Source: Primulina eburnea (Eukaryota; Streptophyta; Magnoliopsida; Lamiales; Gesneriaceae). From it: 64,000 nucleotides of DNA. The position numbers and the translations under genes are program-made. The stretch's first letter is position 1; each line of letters begins with the position of its first letter. The notes below the pieces were generated by a model. It was given only the letters and a program-made list of their open reading frames with translations, made no database searches and had not been told where the DNA came from. This document shows positions 48,701-59,527 of this stretch, piece by piece. The DNA lies in the NCBI RefSeq assembly GCF_022965805.1, contig NC_133105.1:2666001-2730000 (forward strand). Direction: 5' to 3'.

Positions 48701-51700
48701 GTTTACCATGGAAGTAAATTCTGTAAATCTAGATTTATCAATGACCATTGTGACTGAGTTGTAATTTTTCTTTCTGGGCATCTCTGGGTATTTGATAGGT
48801 GAAGAATAAAGTTGTACGCGAAATATTAGATTTTGTCAAAGGTCATCAGTTGCTCTTCGATCGAATTCTCCGGGAAGATCTTTCTGATGCTGATGAATTG
48901 ACAATGGAACAAATTAATCTTGTTGTTGGCATACTTAGCAAGGTAAAAGCCAACAAAATTAGATCAAACTTGTTTTTAATGTCAGACAAATGGTGTGCTT
49001 GCCGTTTGTATATCTTTGGGTTAAACGATGGACTATATTTTTATTGTGTAGTGTTTAAGATACAGTTGAAAATACATGATGACCATTGAAATTATGTGGC
49101 ATGTCGTAACTGCCAAACAGTACAAATTGCAGTCCTTTTTTTGCAGTTTTTGGCCTTTATTTCGTACTGAGGGTTCTTTCTGCATATGATTTTTTAATTA
49201 ACTTTTAAGGTTTGGCCATATGAAGAAAACGATGAATATGGCTTCATTCAAGGGCTATTTGGGATGATGTGTACTCTTTTCTCCCGCGATCCAGATGTTT
49301 TTGCTTCTACCCAATCTTCCCGATCGGAGGTAATGAAACTGAAAATTCTCAAGAACAGAATAGAGTAGTAGTCTATACTATAATAAAAGTTTGGATCTTC
49401 ATGTTTATATTACCCCTACTTGTTAGTGACACAGATATTAATAAATCTTTAAGGTACAGTACACCTATTACAAACCCTGGGCATGTAACTGAATTGACCA
49501 GTTGGTTTCCTGCTGTTACAACTCTTTGCCTTAAACCATACATTGTACCTAAAGTTCCAGAATCCTTGAACACAGACACTAAGAAATGAGCAAAATACCT
49601 TTCACATTGAAAGATAAGTTTTTAGCTATTAATTTCCTTGGGTATCTTGATATGTTTTTATATGTTTAAAGTAAGTTGTTCACTACGTCACTAGAGTTTG
49701 TGGTTTGTTCAGCTGTGAAGACTTAGAGGCTATATGCCGGAAGCCTTAATTTCTAGTTACCAGGGCTAAATCTCTTTTCTATATATTACTCTATTTTTAA
49801 AAAAAAATTGTGTGATCAGAATCACTTGTAACATTCTTTTTTTTTTTTAATGAAACAGAATTATATTAAAATAGGAAAACAAAGTACAAAGAGACAATAC
49901 ATGAGACTACTGTCGTCAATAACATTAAAATATTATTCTTACTAGATCTGAGATAGAGAAATGATTAAACTTACAAGCTCTCTCGTCCAACTAGCAACCC
50001 TAAACTTAATATTTTCCTAAACCTCGGCTATAGAATCTGCTATATTGTTGAAAATTATTCTGTTCCACTCCAACCAAATTGACCAAAATAAGCAATGAAT
50101 TACTACATTCCAAAAGGTCCGACATTTCCATCTGTTATGTAATTCCGGGTCCAAAAGAAACATATCATGCGCCGCTCTGGGAAATATCTACCCCATACCC
50201 AATTCGTGCGATGCTCTGTTTCAAATTCCACTCGTGAACGAACAATGCAAAAGTAGCTGATCTTGATTCTCCTCTATGTTTCAGCAAAGTGTACACCGGT
50301 TTAGACATAATGCACAATTGGACTATCTTTTTGCAAAGAATTGCAATCAAGAGAAATTAAGAAAATTACTGACCGGGAAAAAAAAACTCATTTAAAAATC
50401 TAACAGAAAAAACCTTGAAGAGTCCCCCAACCAAGCCTTAAAATCCGCCATTCCGAACTCCAAATGAAAAGTTTCTAAAACCCCTAACAAAGTACTCAAC
50501 CTATCAAATTCAACCTCATTCAAAGCCCTTCTACTTCTAAAGCGCAGATCCCAGGCATATGTGGAATTAACTGGAAGGTCCACTTTACTGATGATTCTGC
50601 TGATAGGTTTGTTATGACTTGAGGAGATCTGGAAAAAGATGAAATAGATCTTTGAACGACGAAACCCTCCACCAAATATCCTCCCAAAAACGAAAGATAT
50701 TCCCTCTTTTGAACACCGTCCTAGCTAAAAGATGAAAAACCAGGTAAGATCGAGTGATAAATTTTCATGGATTTCTAAAGTCCTATTCCTTGTCAACCCC
50801 ACATCCCAACTATTATCTTGCGATCCTTAAATGCTCTTAATAACTTTTTTCCACAAAGATTTCCTTTCCACATAACATTTCCACCACCGTTTCTCTAAAA
50901 GTGTCTTATTCCTCAAACAAATATTCCCTATTCCCAACCACTCTATCTTTTAGCTTGCAAACTTGATCCCAAACAACCAAATGACAATGTACCTTCCCAT
51001 TGGCTCCTTCCCACAGAAAAACCCTCATAATCTTTTCCATACCATTTACCACACCTAATGATACTTTAAATAGAGACATGGAATACGTTGGCATTGCACT
51101 CAATACTACCGCTATCAAGCTTACTCGGCCCCCAATGATAAAAACGCTTTTTTCCACCTTGCTAACTTCTTTGACATCTTAGATACCACGGGTACCCAAA
51201 AGTCATAATTCCTAGAATTACCTCCCAACGGTACTCCAGATATTTAATTGGTCACTCCTCATTTTTACACCCAATCTCTGAAGCCAACCCTTCCATTTCC
51301 GAACAATTTAATCCCAACAAAACTTTTTTTTCCAAGTTAATGTTCAGTCTTGACTTCTGGCTAAAAGAGTTAAGTATCTCCACTAAACAAAACAAATGCC
51401 TCTGCTTTAAATGTCTCTGTCAAGTTACTTTTGGTATCCTCTTATTTTTTGGGATCTACTAATTTTATCCTTTTACACTTCCTGACAAATTGGGGTTTGC
51501 AGTATTTAATGGCCTCAAACCATCCCTCTCATCCAGCCGAAACTTTCTTTCAGTTGTTACAACCTCAATTTTTTTTTCTGTATAATCATATCTTTTTCAT
51601 TCCTTGGTTAGCAACTCATCCAACTGGGCATGCATGTTGATAATGTTATGGCTGCACTCATGTTCTAATAGGAGTGCATTTCATTGATCATGAAAAGATA

Positions 51701-54700
51701 GTTTTGTGTCGGTCTGTTAGTTATCCTTTCTTTTGGTGTTTAGACAACATAGAGCACTATAAAGTCTACTTTTGGCCTGTTTAGGCTACAATTGTTGATT
51801 AGTGATTTCTGAAATACTGATGTTAAATAGTGAATTAGCTTATGAACAACCATACAACCATTTGTGTACGCTTGAAATAAATAATATTTTATGTTTTGAG
51901 TTCAGGAAGTGTTAGAAAGTTGAACATCTCCAAATTAAGTAAAATTATAAATGATGTGTTCTCTCATAGATTTAGGTATGTAACAGATGAAAAGACTTTT
52001 CCTTTTCATTTATATGTATACGTATATAACGCAAAAGCACATTACCAAAGAGACCAATTTAAGATGCTCTTGCTATATTAATATATAATAACGGCAAGAC
52101 TCTAATGCCAATTTTCTCTCTTTGGGGTGAAGTATTTTGACCAAATTACTCTTCATTTTTTATAAAAGTGATACAGTGCTAAATTGGAAATGTAAAAAAA
52201 ATTATTTACAAAATATACTTGTAAATTCTCTCATTAATTGGATATTTCTGTATACTTCTATTTTAATTTACTTACTAATTAATTAAAATTTTCTATATCA
52301 AAATATATTAAATTTTTGTGATATATCTGACATAAGCATCATGTATGCTCATTAGACTAGTGTTTGTTAAGTAAGAATATGTTGCGAGTGGTCGTTTTGG
52401 TGTGTTACCACTCTCTTACAGTAATCTTACTTGATTTTCTACCTCACCTCTTTTTAATAATTCAACATGGAGTTAAAGTTTATCATCAATAACATGGATG
52501 ACAACAATCTGATCAAATAATTTGTAAGACACACATGTTGCGAGTGATGTGACTAGTATAAGAGCATATAAACAGTACATACTTATCCAAGATTCTTTAT
52601 ATCAATGAAATTGCTATAACCTTTTTCCTTGGTTGATGGAGAAGAAAACGTCTCATCGTCCAATGAGCTAACCTAAAATAAAGTGATGACTTGTTATAGC
52701 AATTATCATTATTATCCAATTTACAATCTATGTAAGATTTGTACATTGGATGCATCTTCTTTGTAAAACACAAATTCAGCACATGAGATGCAGGTGTCAC
52801 ACTGTCACTTCATAGTTCATACATATTTAAAGCACACGTTCCATTGAACTTATTGATTTGTCTGATCCTTTCACCTGTGAATGGATTTCAGATTCAACAG
52901 AAGGCTGAAGCTAGCATATCCCGCCTTTGCTTTAGTTTAAGCTCTTATCTTTATTTTCTTGTGACCAAGAAGTCCCTGACCCTGAGACTACAGGTAAATG
53001 TTAAGGATGCTTGCTATCTGTGCAGCTCTTACTGAACAAAATGGAATTTAAAATTGACGTACATGCTCTCTGATCATAAATTCCTTGATGATAGGTTTCA
53101 GATGCTCCTACAGACTATCGTGCTTCTGCTGGATGCCAGCCACCTACGCTGACTTTGCTTGTTTTCTTTCTTGGTACTATGGCAACTGCTATTGAAAGAG
53201 CTGCAGAGGAAAAATATATACTGCTTAACAAGGTCCATGATATGCTTTTTTAGATTTATCTCGATATATTTTATTCTCAGACCTCGGTAATTACACAAGT
53301 TATGAAATATGTACTCTATAGATTAAAGACATCAACGAGTTAGCAAGACAGGAACTTGATGAAATCATCAACATGTATGTACCTCAAGATTGTGTTTCAT
53401 CGCCAGAAAATATACATAAAAGGTATTAAGCAGTCTATCCTTCTCTTCAATCACACACGTACAATTTCTTAGTGGTTAGTGGGGGATGTGAGCATCGCAT
53501 CGCATTATTTGGCTTTTCTCCTGCATCTATACTCTTTTGTAAGGGGAAGAGGAAGTAAATGATCAATATATTTTCCTAGCTTGCTCTCAGTCAGCTGTTG
53601 ATTGGAATTGTTGTAGTGCTTTGCTTTTATTATGGTTGTCTCCAAAATTTGAATTTAGAACGTCTGAAGGTATGAGTGTGATCTTATTCAGTCCAGTTAC
53701 TATATTAGCAAAAGCTTATTGGCTTGACCATCGTCGTCAGCATCTGCTTTTGATATATTTGTATCGCTTGTGCTTGGTGTAATTTAATTTGCAATAGAAT
53801 CAACACGGTTTTTTAATCTATTAACCTCGAGCATTATGATGTACACGATGTCTCCTGCATTGAATGTCTAGTGAAGATTGAGTGTAGCGTACTCAATCTA
53901 GTGATGATCACAGTAGCTTGCTGAGCAATTAAAAAAGTTTTCCAGCTTATCCTGACTAATGGCTGGTAAGTTCGGTGATAACTGAAGTTCACCCTTGTTT
54001 TACATGTCTGACCATCAGTAATATCATCACCAAATAGTACCGAAATCCACCTATCTTATAGTATCATACTAACGCTTCAACCTGACAAACCATGCTTAAT
54101 GGAACATCGTTAACTTTATTTGGTTTTAAAAGAATGTACAGGATGTCCATAAAGTTGAGCAAAAAATTGTTCGTCTTACGTGAGGATTTGTTAACTTTTT
54201 TCTGTTTATCTTTTGAAACAGAAACTATTTAGGAAAAAAAATCTTTCATTTATGTTCAGAACTTGAATGTGAATTTGTTTGACTGAAAAGTAAAATAAAT
54301 AAAAAAATTCCTCATAAACTCACTGACACAGTGATTATTTTTTATAACGAATTTTATTTTTTTTTGGAAAAAATCTCACTCATAATCTTGAGGAACTGGA
54401 CTCAAAACTGATGTTTTCAGTTTTGATAAAGCAACAACCATGCCTGCCATTCAGGAATTTGGGTGGCCTCAAATAACCCCTAATTTGATTAAGATAATGT
54501 TTTGTTCTTTTGCTTTGTCATTATCTCTTAATTTTGCTGACTGGTCTTTGTTTTAGTGCATATCTGATAATGGTGTTAATCTATTGAGCATATCCTACTC
54601 GAGTTCAGATTGTTCCTTGAATGGCTTAGTGTTATAATTCGAGATTATTTTGCTAGCTTGATTTAGATCACCTTTTTTGAGTTCATTTTTGCATCTAATA

Positions 54701-55719
54701 TAGATTATGTCATGTATCAAGTTAAACTATATCAAGCTTAAATTTATATAATAATATCAACAACTTCATGATATTTTCTCTCTAAATAGGAGATATATTG
54801 CTATGGTGGCGATGTGCCAGATCGTTGAGCACAAGAATCGACTTATTATGCTTTTGCTTCTGCTTACGCAAAACGTGATGAACATTGTCCTTGCTCATTT
54901 CCAAGATAGGTAAAATTTTCTCCATGCTTGGACACCAGTGGTGGTGAAATTAATCTCTTTCCCTGATGTAAATTTTCTCGACAGTGCATATATAAGTGAT
55001 TACAGCCACTCTATGAAAGTAAATGCACATAGCACCCAACTTGATGCCAAAGAGGACCTCCATACGCTGTGTCAGAACTCAATTCCAGTTCTTGAAAGAC
55101 TTGAAGCTCTAAGAGAGGTAAATCCCCTTCTTTTGTACTCGTGTGCTATTCATGATATTTTCTTTGCTAACCACATCTTTTAACTTTTAACAGATTGTAT
55201 CTTATCTTTAAATTCCTACTGCCATTTAATTTAAGAACAGAAGACACTGGTAGATACCATATCTATGAACAGAGTTGGATATATGTTTTGCCCTCCTGTA
55301 TCCTCCATTGTAGCTGTCCGGTTCGGTTTGATATATTTTATGCGACTAACGATGAAGTTGGAGTACATAGTAGAATCTTAATGGGCATAGTTAACTGCAT
55401 ATGTAAATCACGCCACATTCAAGAAGAAAGTATTTACGTAGTGACTTGAAATTCATAATAATGATCAAGTTTAAGAGTTGTTTTTCCTTTCAAAATTTGG
55501 TCAGCGCCATCATTTTGTAATTCATCAGATGGTTTTGTAATTTGTATTACGAATGGTTGATTCATCTGCTGCATTATTTATTATTGTGCTTCTACTTTTT
55601 CGTTTTTTATGTATGCATTGTTGATGGATATACAGGATAAAACAGGCCAGAGCCTCAAAATTTTTGGTAGAGTAGCCCGGTCTCTCAAGGAAATAGCAAT
55701 TCAGAAGTTGTCAACCTAA
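21769..55719 (+). CDS. NUP205: Nuclear pore complex protein NUP205 (two frame disruptions)
   Basis: Large alpha-helical scaffold nucleoporin (Nup192/205 family) of the pore's inner ring. I assembled 45 exons by splice sites, phase and protein continuity: 21769-21909, 22490-22585, 23764-23838, 24046-24150, 24239-24349, 25315-25474, 25928-26013, 27049-27171, 27255-27473, 27661-27750, 29620-29781, 30591-30707, 30816-31022, 31634-31735, 31849-31992, 32823-32953, 33047-33166, 33555-33678, 35374-35571, 37564-37682, 37768-37918, 38846-38958, 39095-39176, 39271-39358, 39452-39529, 39968-40168, 40827-40919, 40990-41100, 41202-41372, 41886-41941, 42016-42088, 42209-42399, 42485-42611, 42688-42764, 46035-46199, 47296-47466, 47556-47693, 48799-48942, 49210-49329, 52892-52993, 53095-53232, 53322-53422, 54790-54909, 54985-55117, 55636-55719. 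Total 5658 bp, about 1885 codons, near the plant norm. Conserved stretches include FRFIYDHVFGPFPQRAYAD, LRISHKYGKSGAQVLFSMG and TLEAELALL. Exon 24 has a +1 and exon 34 a -1 disruption; everything else joins in phase. Intron 20 is GC-AG. Introns carry LINE and copia remnants. Confidence 0.93.
25214..25292. repeat. Short tandem repeat, ~26-bp unit
   Basis: Three imperfect units of the type 'gattttgtattctttatgtt' plus 'gtca' directly upstream of the exon 6 acceptor region of NUP205. Confidence 0.7.
26014..27048. other. NUP205 intron 7, nothing recognised
   Basis: A 1.0-kb intron with no recognisable coding remnant or clear repeat. Confidence 0.6.
27833..28171 (-). mobile_element. 5'-truncated LINE (L1-type) in NUP205 intron 10
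   Basis: Flanked by a perfect 16-bp target-site duplication, TAAGAAGCTAAATATC, at 27817-27832 and 28172-28187. The left edge is a T11 tract, the complement of a poly(A) tail, so the element lies on the minus strand. That strand encodes the C-terminal LINE signature CVFWSIWLERNNRLFSDKEE followed by VWEKIRFRVATW. Truncated 3'-end insertion of about 340 bp. Confidence 0.93.
28188..29619. other. Rest of NUP205 intron 10, nothing recognised
   Basis: About 1.4 kb downstream of the LINE fragment without a clear element or gene. Confidence 0.55.
34959..35105. repeat. 74-bp tandem duplication
   Basis: Two almost identical adjacent units (34959-35032 and 35033-35105) starting TTGACCAAATTACAAG and ending CTTATAATGTTGTCC. 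They differ by one substitution and one indel, so the duplication is recent. Confidence 0.95.
35215..35325. repeat. ~62-bp imperfect tandem duplication
   Basis: Units starting TTGATTTTCAGTATTC and TTGATTTTCTGTATTC (35215 and 35277), both continuing with CTGTTGTCAAATCA. Confidence 0.8.
35916..36436. mobile_element. Foldback MITE-like element in NUP205 intron 19
   Basis: Ends are GTTCTAAAACTCG and (reverse strand) GGTTCTAAAATTCGC. Inside, both termini are rich in GCCTAGG/CCTAGGC and AGGCGG/CCGCCT words in opposite orientation, so the element could fold back. Its GC content contrasts with the AT-rich intron. A target duplication is not certain (TGAAAT occurs on both sides). No coding capacity. 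Confidence 0.7.
38490..38798 (+). mobile_element. LINE 3'-end fragment in NUP205 intron 21
   Basis: Encodes CWGIWLERNRRIFEEVEYS and ECWEKIKFNIVSWIG, the C-terminal hallmark of plant L1-type LINEs. It ends in a UTR with TTTCTTATC and an A10 tail (38789-38798). Same strand as NUP205. No clear target-site duplication found. Confidence 0.85.
39271..39358 (+). other. NUP205: NUP205 exon 24 with apparent +1 frame disruption
   Basis: The exon begins in phase 0 with LLYELCTDPLTS and ends with DLLCSKKYKFFVK, which joins HLNSIGVAPLPER in the next exon. These two halves are in different frames; the change lies at CCTACCAGTGGAC (39311-39322). At 88 bp the exon breaks the phase, and without correction translation reaches TGA at 39484-39486, about codon 1033. 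Confidence 0.85.
42688..42764 (+). other. NUP205: NUP205 exon 34 with apparent -1 frame disruption
   Basis: The exon begins IDKDQAEL in phase 0 and continues in the shifted frame as HANFAIMRKEAQSILNL. One base is missing around GAATTGATCATGC (42707-42719). At 77 bp it breaks the phase needed to join VLKDATQGSE at 46035; in the uncorrected frame it stops at TGA after QTLLS. Confidence 0.85.
43196..43990 (-). mobile_element. Decayed LINE 3' region
   Basis: The minus strand encodes decayed LINE C-terminal sequence (for example HCIFLVSLAGAE and VLKSVGTRLKP in neighbouring frames) equivalent to the FW.IWLERN block of the other copies. Frames are broken by stops. The T-rich left edge (near 43196) may be the old poly(A) tail. 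Confidence 0.6.
44100..44960 (-). mobile_element. Ty1/copia retrotransposon remnant, gag joined to RNase H
   Basis: On the minus strand, 44960 to about 44700 encodes a copia gag N-terminus (ITIHKLNGKNYLEWAQSV and GKQKLGYLNGEI). It is followed at once by the end of reverse transcriptase/RNase H: FQRLAGDPIYLYHTIPDI, QFMHAPCIEHLDVVHRILR and MTWMSKKQNVVARNNANAEF. The protease, integrase and most of the reverse transcriptase are missing, so a large internal deletion joined the two parts. Several stops and frameshifts; no LTR recognised. Confidence 0.8.
45223..45701 (+). mobile_element. LINE fragment with zf-RVT domain
   Basis: The open frame 45223-45582 encodes LWLREKLPTCDSLQKKW followed by CRKKEENHDHLLLHCSFSSG, matching the zinc-binding reverse-transcriptase domain (zf-RVT) of plant LINEs. 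A UTR-like tail with ATGGAGAGAGAGCTTAGGG and a short A-rich end (45694-45701) follows. Same strand as NUP205. Confidence 0.8.
46200..47295. other. NUP205 intron 35, nothing recognised
   Basis: About 1.1 kb of AT-rich intron without a recognisable element; a UTR-like stretch ending in an A10 run near 47250-47260 could be a retroposed 3' end. Confidence 0.5.
47694..48798. other. NUP205 intron 37, nothing recognised
   Basis: About 1.1 kb of intron without a recognisable element or coding remnant. Confidence 0.6.
49837..51420 (-). mobile_element. LINE (L1-type) fragment in NUP205 intron 39
   Basis: The left edge is a long T tract (poly(A) on the minus strand). On the minus strand, from about 51400 downwards, come reverse-transcriptase sequences: LNINLEKKVLLGLNCSEME, WPIKYLEYR, SKKLARWKKAFLSLGGRVSLI, VLSAMPTYSMSLF and IEK-type MEKIMRVFLWEGANG. 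The C-terminal region follows to 49850. Frames are interrupted. About 1.6 kb, the longest LINE piece in the window. Confidence 0.85.
51421..52891. other. Rest of NUP205 intron 39, nothing recognised
   Basis: About 1.5 kb between the LINE and exon 40. No coding remnant recognised. Confidence 0.55.
53423..54789. other. NUP205 intron 42, nothing recognised
   Basis: A 1.37-kb intron with no element I can name. Confidence 0.6.
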
Positions 55720-56747
55720 AGAGATCCTGTGTCCTGTTGATGGCGTTTCGTAATTATATTTATGTTGTATTAAAAAATAAAGGCAGGTAGATAATATTTC
55801 TCCCTTAGATACAGGTCTTATAACATTGTTTCTCTAGAAAGAGATAACTAATTGTATTATATATTGCTACATTACATTGGCTCATTTGACTTTCGTTTAC
55901 ACTGTACGATACAAAAAGTGAAATACTTGAGTGAATTGGATCATTGTTTTTTTGTTTTTTGCTGAGTAAATAGCTAGAACAACGAATTAGTTTGTAAAGC
56001 ATGTTAGGGAATTAAATATACTGATCAAATCATGTGTGACAAATTCTTTCGAAAAAGTGTTGAAATCGGACTCCTGAACATTTGTTAAATATTCTAAAAA
56101 GAAATGTTAGTGGTGATTTAGAAGGATTAAGCATGAAGCGTTGATGAAAATGAGTCATCCATCGACCTTAAATAATTTTATTAAAATGGGTTTGTTTTGA
56201 ATGATATGGTCGACATGAGTCACCGGATGACATTGAGTTGAGCTCGGAAATAGTTGCATAATGTGGTATTTTTGGTATCTGATTTAATTGTCTCAAATTA
56301 TTAATAATGATTACTTTTAAGATTTTTTGTTCTAAAAATTGAAATTTTATACATATAGCCTCCACCTTATTATACTTATGTATTATTTTATCTACTGTTC
56401 ATTTGATATATAAGTAAACATGCAAACACAAACAAGTTTTCTATACTTAATCTCCAATTTAAGTATAATTAATCATGTGACGTTTAATGTTTAATTTCGA
56501 TTATTCTTATACTCCGTGTTCTTTAGGAAACCGATGATTAATTCTCTAAATCAAACTCAAATAATAGGCCATTCTATAATTTGGTGTCTCGATAAGATCG
56601 GGTTGAATTCATGTATTACTCTGTGATGTTTTAAAATTTCATCAAATTTGTATAATTGTGGAATTTATAATATCTTTCATTTTGCATTTTCACATAATGT
56701 CTTTTTACTGCATAAATGAAAATGACATATAAGATTTTTATCAACGA

Positions 56748-56890
56748 TAAGTGTCTTGTGAGACATGTCGATCCGCTATATTTACAGTGAAAATTATATT
56801 TTTCACACAAAAAATAATATTTTTTTCATGGCTAAAATCATTTTATTGATATGCTTCATAAAATTAACTCGTGAGATGATTTAAGGTTTT
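56748..56890. repeat. GTGAGAC-type dispersed repeat, copy F
   Basis: TAAGTGTCTTGTGAGACATG, 'cgatccgc', 'aaaataatatttttttcatg', and at the end 'aactcgtgagatgattt'. The order of words matches the other copies in reverse. Diverged. Confidence 0.6.
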
Positions 56891-57007
56891 TGTATTTATC
56901 AAATGATTAATTTAATGGTGATTGCTTGTCATTAGAATAATTTACTTTTATGCATAATTAAATTCTATCATCATCTTTATTTTCAAACATAAATATATCA
57001 AAATCAT

Positions 57008-57010
<3 letters not shown>

Positions 57011-57064
<54 letters not shown>

Positions 57065-57074
57065 ATGTATGTAT
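57011..57074. repeat. (AT)n-(GTAT)n microsatellite
   Basis: About 21 AT units followed by imperfect GTAT/GTATAT units. Confidence 0.95.
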
Positions 57075-57658
57075 CTCATTATACCTGTGTTTTTTAAAAA
57101 ATCATTACACATGTTGAATAATTATTTTTAGTTTCTTAAACATTTTTTAAATGATCAACCAAATTCTATCTTTGCCCGGCCCGTTTTAAATATTCTAGAT
57201 TTAGATTGTACGTTAATTTTTGGGTCATATTTCATTTCCAAGGCTCCCGGAGGATCTTTATTAGATGCAAACTGCAACAGTAAGTACTTTTTTTATAGTT
57301 ATCTGTGACATTTCAATTAATTAGGTATATTGTAACCCTCAAAGCTCAATTAAGAAATATGATGACAAATATCATCAATTACAAAACAACCAAAAAATGA
57401 TGATAATTGTAATAATCTTTATTTATTTATTAGCGTGATCATTTAAATTTATTGATCAACAACATATATATTACATATTTATCAATATTAGTCTCCACTA
57501 TCTCCACATTACAAGAAAATCTCAAAAACCCACATTAGTTTTTTTTTCCATTTCAATTTCCAAGTGCATGAATGTGTATATATGACCTAATTAACAAGAA
57601 CAGAACTGATTCATAAGGTTAACAGTCGTCAATTTTCTTCCCTTTCCCTCGATTCTGA

Positions 57659-58497
57659 CTACACAAAGAAGGGATTTTCTCCTTGCTGAACATCAATCGA
57701 AGTGTAAGGACTATTGATTTGAAGCAACTCTTCAATCATTTGCAGTGCAATTCTTTCTTCTTCATCCATCATCAGTGCTTCATTCCCGTAGCTCTCCTCT
57801 TTTCGTTCCGTGTTAATCGAATCCACGTCGACTTTTGCTCCAAACTCAGCGTCTTTCCCATCATTGTTCTTCTTAAACTCGACCCTCGTAACCCATTTGG
57901 AATCAGAAGTCGGGCCTGCGCGTTTCTGCCACACCCCAATCCTCGAGTTCTCGGTATCGAGCCTCAGACAAGTAAGTGATGGAGAAGGTGCCTTGCTGCA
58001 CTTTCTTAGCTTCGCATAGAGGATTTCTGACAAGGGTTTTGATGATGGATTCTTATTAACATCGTTCTTGATACTCTTCCACTCGTCGTGGTCGGGATTT
58101 TGAATCACTGGAAAGTTCGTCTTTGCATTCCTTCCGTTCATTAAAATGGCTGCTTCATCGTATGCTCTTGCCGCCTCTTCTGCTGTGTCGAATGTACCTA
58201 ACCACACCCTTTTCTTCCTGAAATTTAATCGAATTAGCTAACTTAATAAACATGCATATACCCAAAAAAAACCTCATCTTTGAAGAAGAATATGTACGTA
58301 TATATATATCTAGATATCAAGGTGTGTGCATGGGACTGTGATGTTTAATTTAGAAAATTACGTAAAAGAAAATAAAATAACTGAAATGGATTGATATATG
58401 GATAAAGCAACACTTACAGTAGAGGGTGGCGAATTTCAGATACCCAAGATCCCCAATGGCGTTGCCTCACACCCCTGAACTTTTTTGAATGAACCAT
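57659..58497 (-). CDS. SHN: AP2/ERF transcription factor, SHINE/WIN1 clade
   Basis: Nuclear transcription factor of the clade that activates cutin and wax genes in epidermis (known for Arabidopsis WIN1/SHN1-3). Two exons on the minus strand, 58418-58497 and 57659-58217, join in phase to give 212 aa. The split after HPLL within the AP2 domain is the clade's typical intron position. The AP2/ERF domain spans residues 7-63 ([20 protein letters not shown], then [20 protein letters not shown] and [10 protein letters not shown]). The clade-specific middle motif is present around residues 90-130 ([28 protein letters not shown]). The C-terminal motif [15 protein letters not shown] lies at about 179-193. 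Start [16 protein letters not shown] matches the family start. The C-terminal tail after the motif is somewhat longer than in SHN1. Which SHN paralogue it is cannot be decided here. Confidence 0.95.
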
Positions 58498-58589
58498 AAT
58501 TTCTTATAAAAATATTTATATATATGTGTGTATCGAAAACTAATGAAGTTTGTTTGTATATTTATGAATATCGAAAGCAAACTGAGAGG

Positions 58590-58591
58590 TC

Positions 58592-58600
<9 letters not shown>
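58590..58600 (-). promoter_or_regulatory. Probable TATA box of the SHINE gene at a microsatellite edge
   Basis: On the minus strand the (TA)n tract ends TATATAAAGG, a good TATA box, about 95 nt upstream of the ATG at 58497. No other TATA element is better placed. The box is therefore continuous with a length-variable repeat. Confidence 0.5.

Positions 58601-58663
<63 letters not shown>
58595..58663. repeat. (TA)n microsatellite in the SHINE promoter
   Basis: 69 bp of uninterrupted TA directly upstream of the SHINE 5' leader. The open frame of alternating Ile/Tyr across it is an artefact. Confidence 0.95.
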
Positions 58664-58666
<3 letters not shown>

Positions 58667-59431
58667 TCTGTGTACGTACGGAAGATTAATGATTGAGCTC
58701 TTCTTCATTGTGTGCAACCACTTTATTGAATCCAAGATTTGACTACTTAACTTAATTATTTGTTAGTTTGCATGTGATATTATTTTAATTATATTATTGG
58801 CTAAAATCAAAACTTACAACTTATAATAATAATAATAATAAGTTAAATAATAATAATAATAAGTTAATTAAAAAAGTTACAATTATTAGTGAACAACATA
58901 TTTTCAATAGGGATTAGCTAAAGTTGTCTTAGAGATAAGAAAAATTATAGGGTGTGGTTGCATCTATCTAATCCATAGAGTACTTTAATTACCTCCCATA
59001 TGGAACCAAATAATAGGTTTAATTATCAATTGATTGTTTTATTTTACTTCTTTTTTACCTTTTTCTTGTGGAAAATTCTAGCTCTTAATTGTTGACACAT
59101 ATTGAGCCAATTATCTAGGAAAATTACATTTTTTTGTTCTATAATTTTTATTTTAAAAAAATTTTGATCTTGTTTTTATCATTTTTAGTCTTGTAACTTG
59201 TATGTTTTTTTATTTTTGTTTTTTTTTATCCGATTTCATCATGCATTTCATTTAAAAAAGGACCAAAAATGAAAGAAAAATATAAGTTAATTAAACGACC
59301 AAAATGAAAAAATATGACTTTGAATCTTTTATATAGTTATATTAATATCGAGAAGTCTACTTAAAATACATCTAATTTAATAAAGTTAATTTACATAGAT
59401 AATAGTAGCACGTGGCCTCACTCATAAAATT

Positions 59432-59527
<96 letters not shown>

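Larger units (their letters stand above)
55720..57658. other. Convergent intergenic region, NUP205 / SHINE gene
   Basis: Lies between the 3' ends of two convergent genes. It holds the 3' UTR of NUP205, a decayed GTGAGAC repeat (about 56748-56890) and a (TA)n tract followed by GTAT repeats (57011-57074). No gene is supported. Confidence 0.7.

Noticed and set aside
58524..58742. Open frame with a long Ile-Tyr repeat
   Set aside because: Pure translation of the (TA)n microsatellite upstream of the SHINE gene; no coding evidence.
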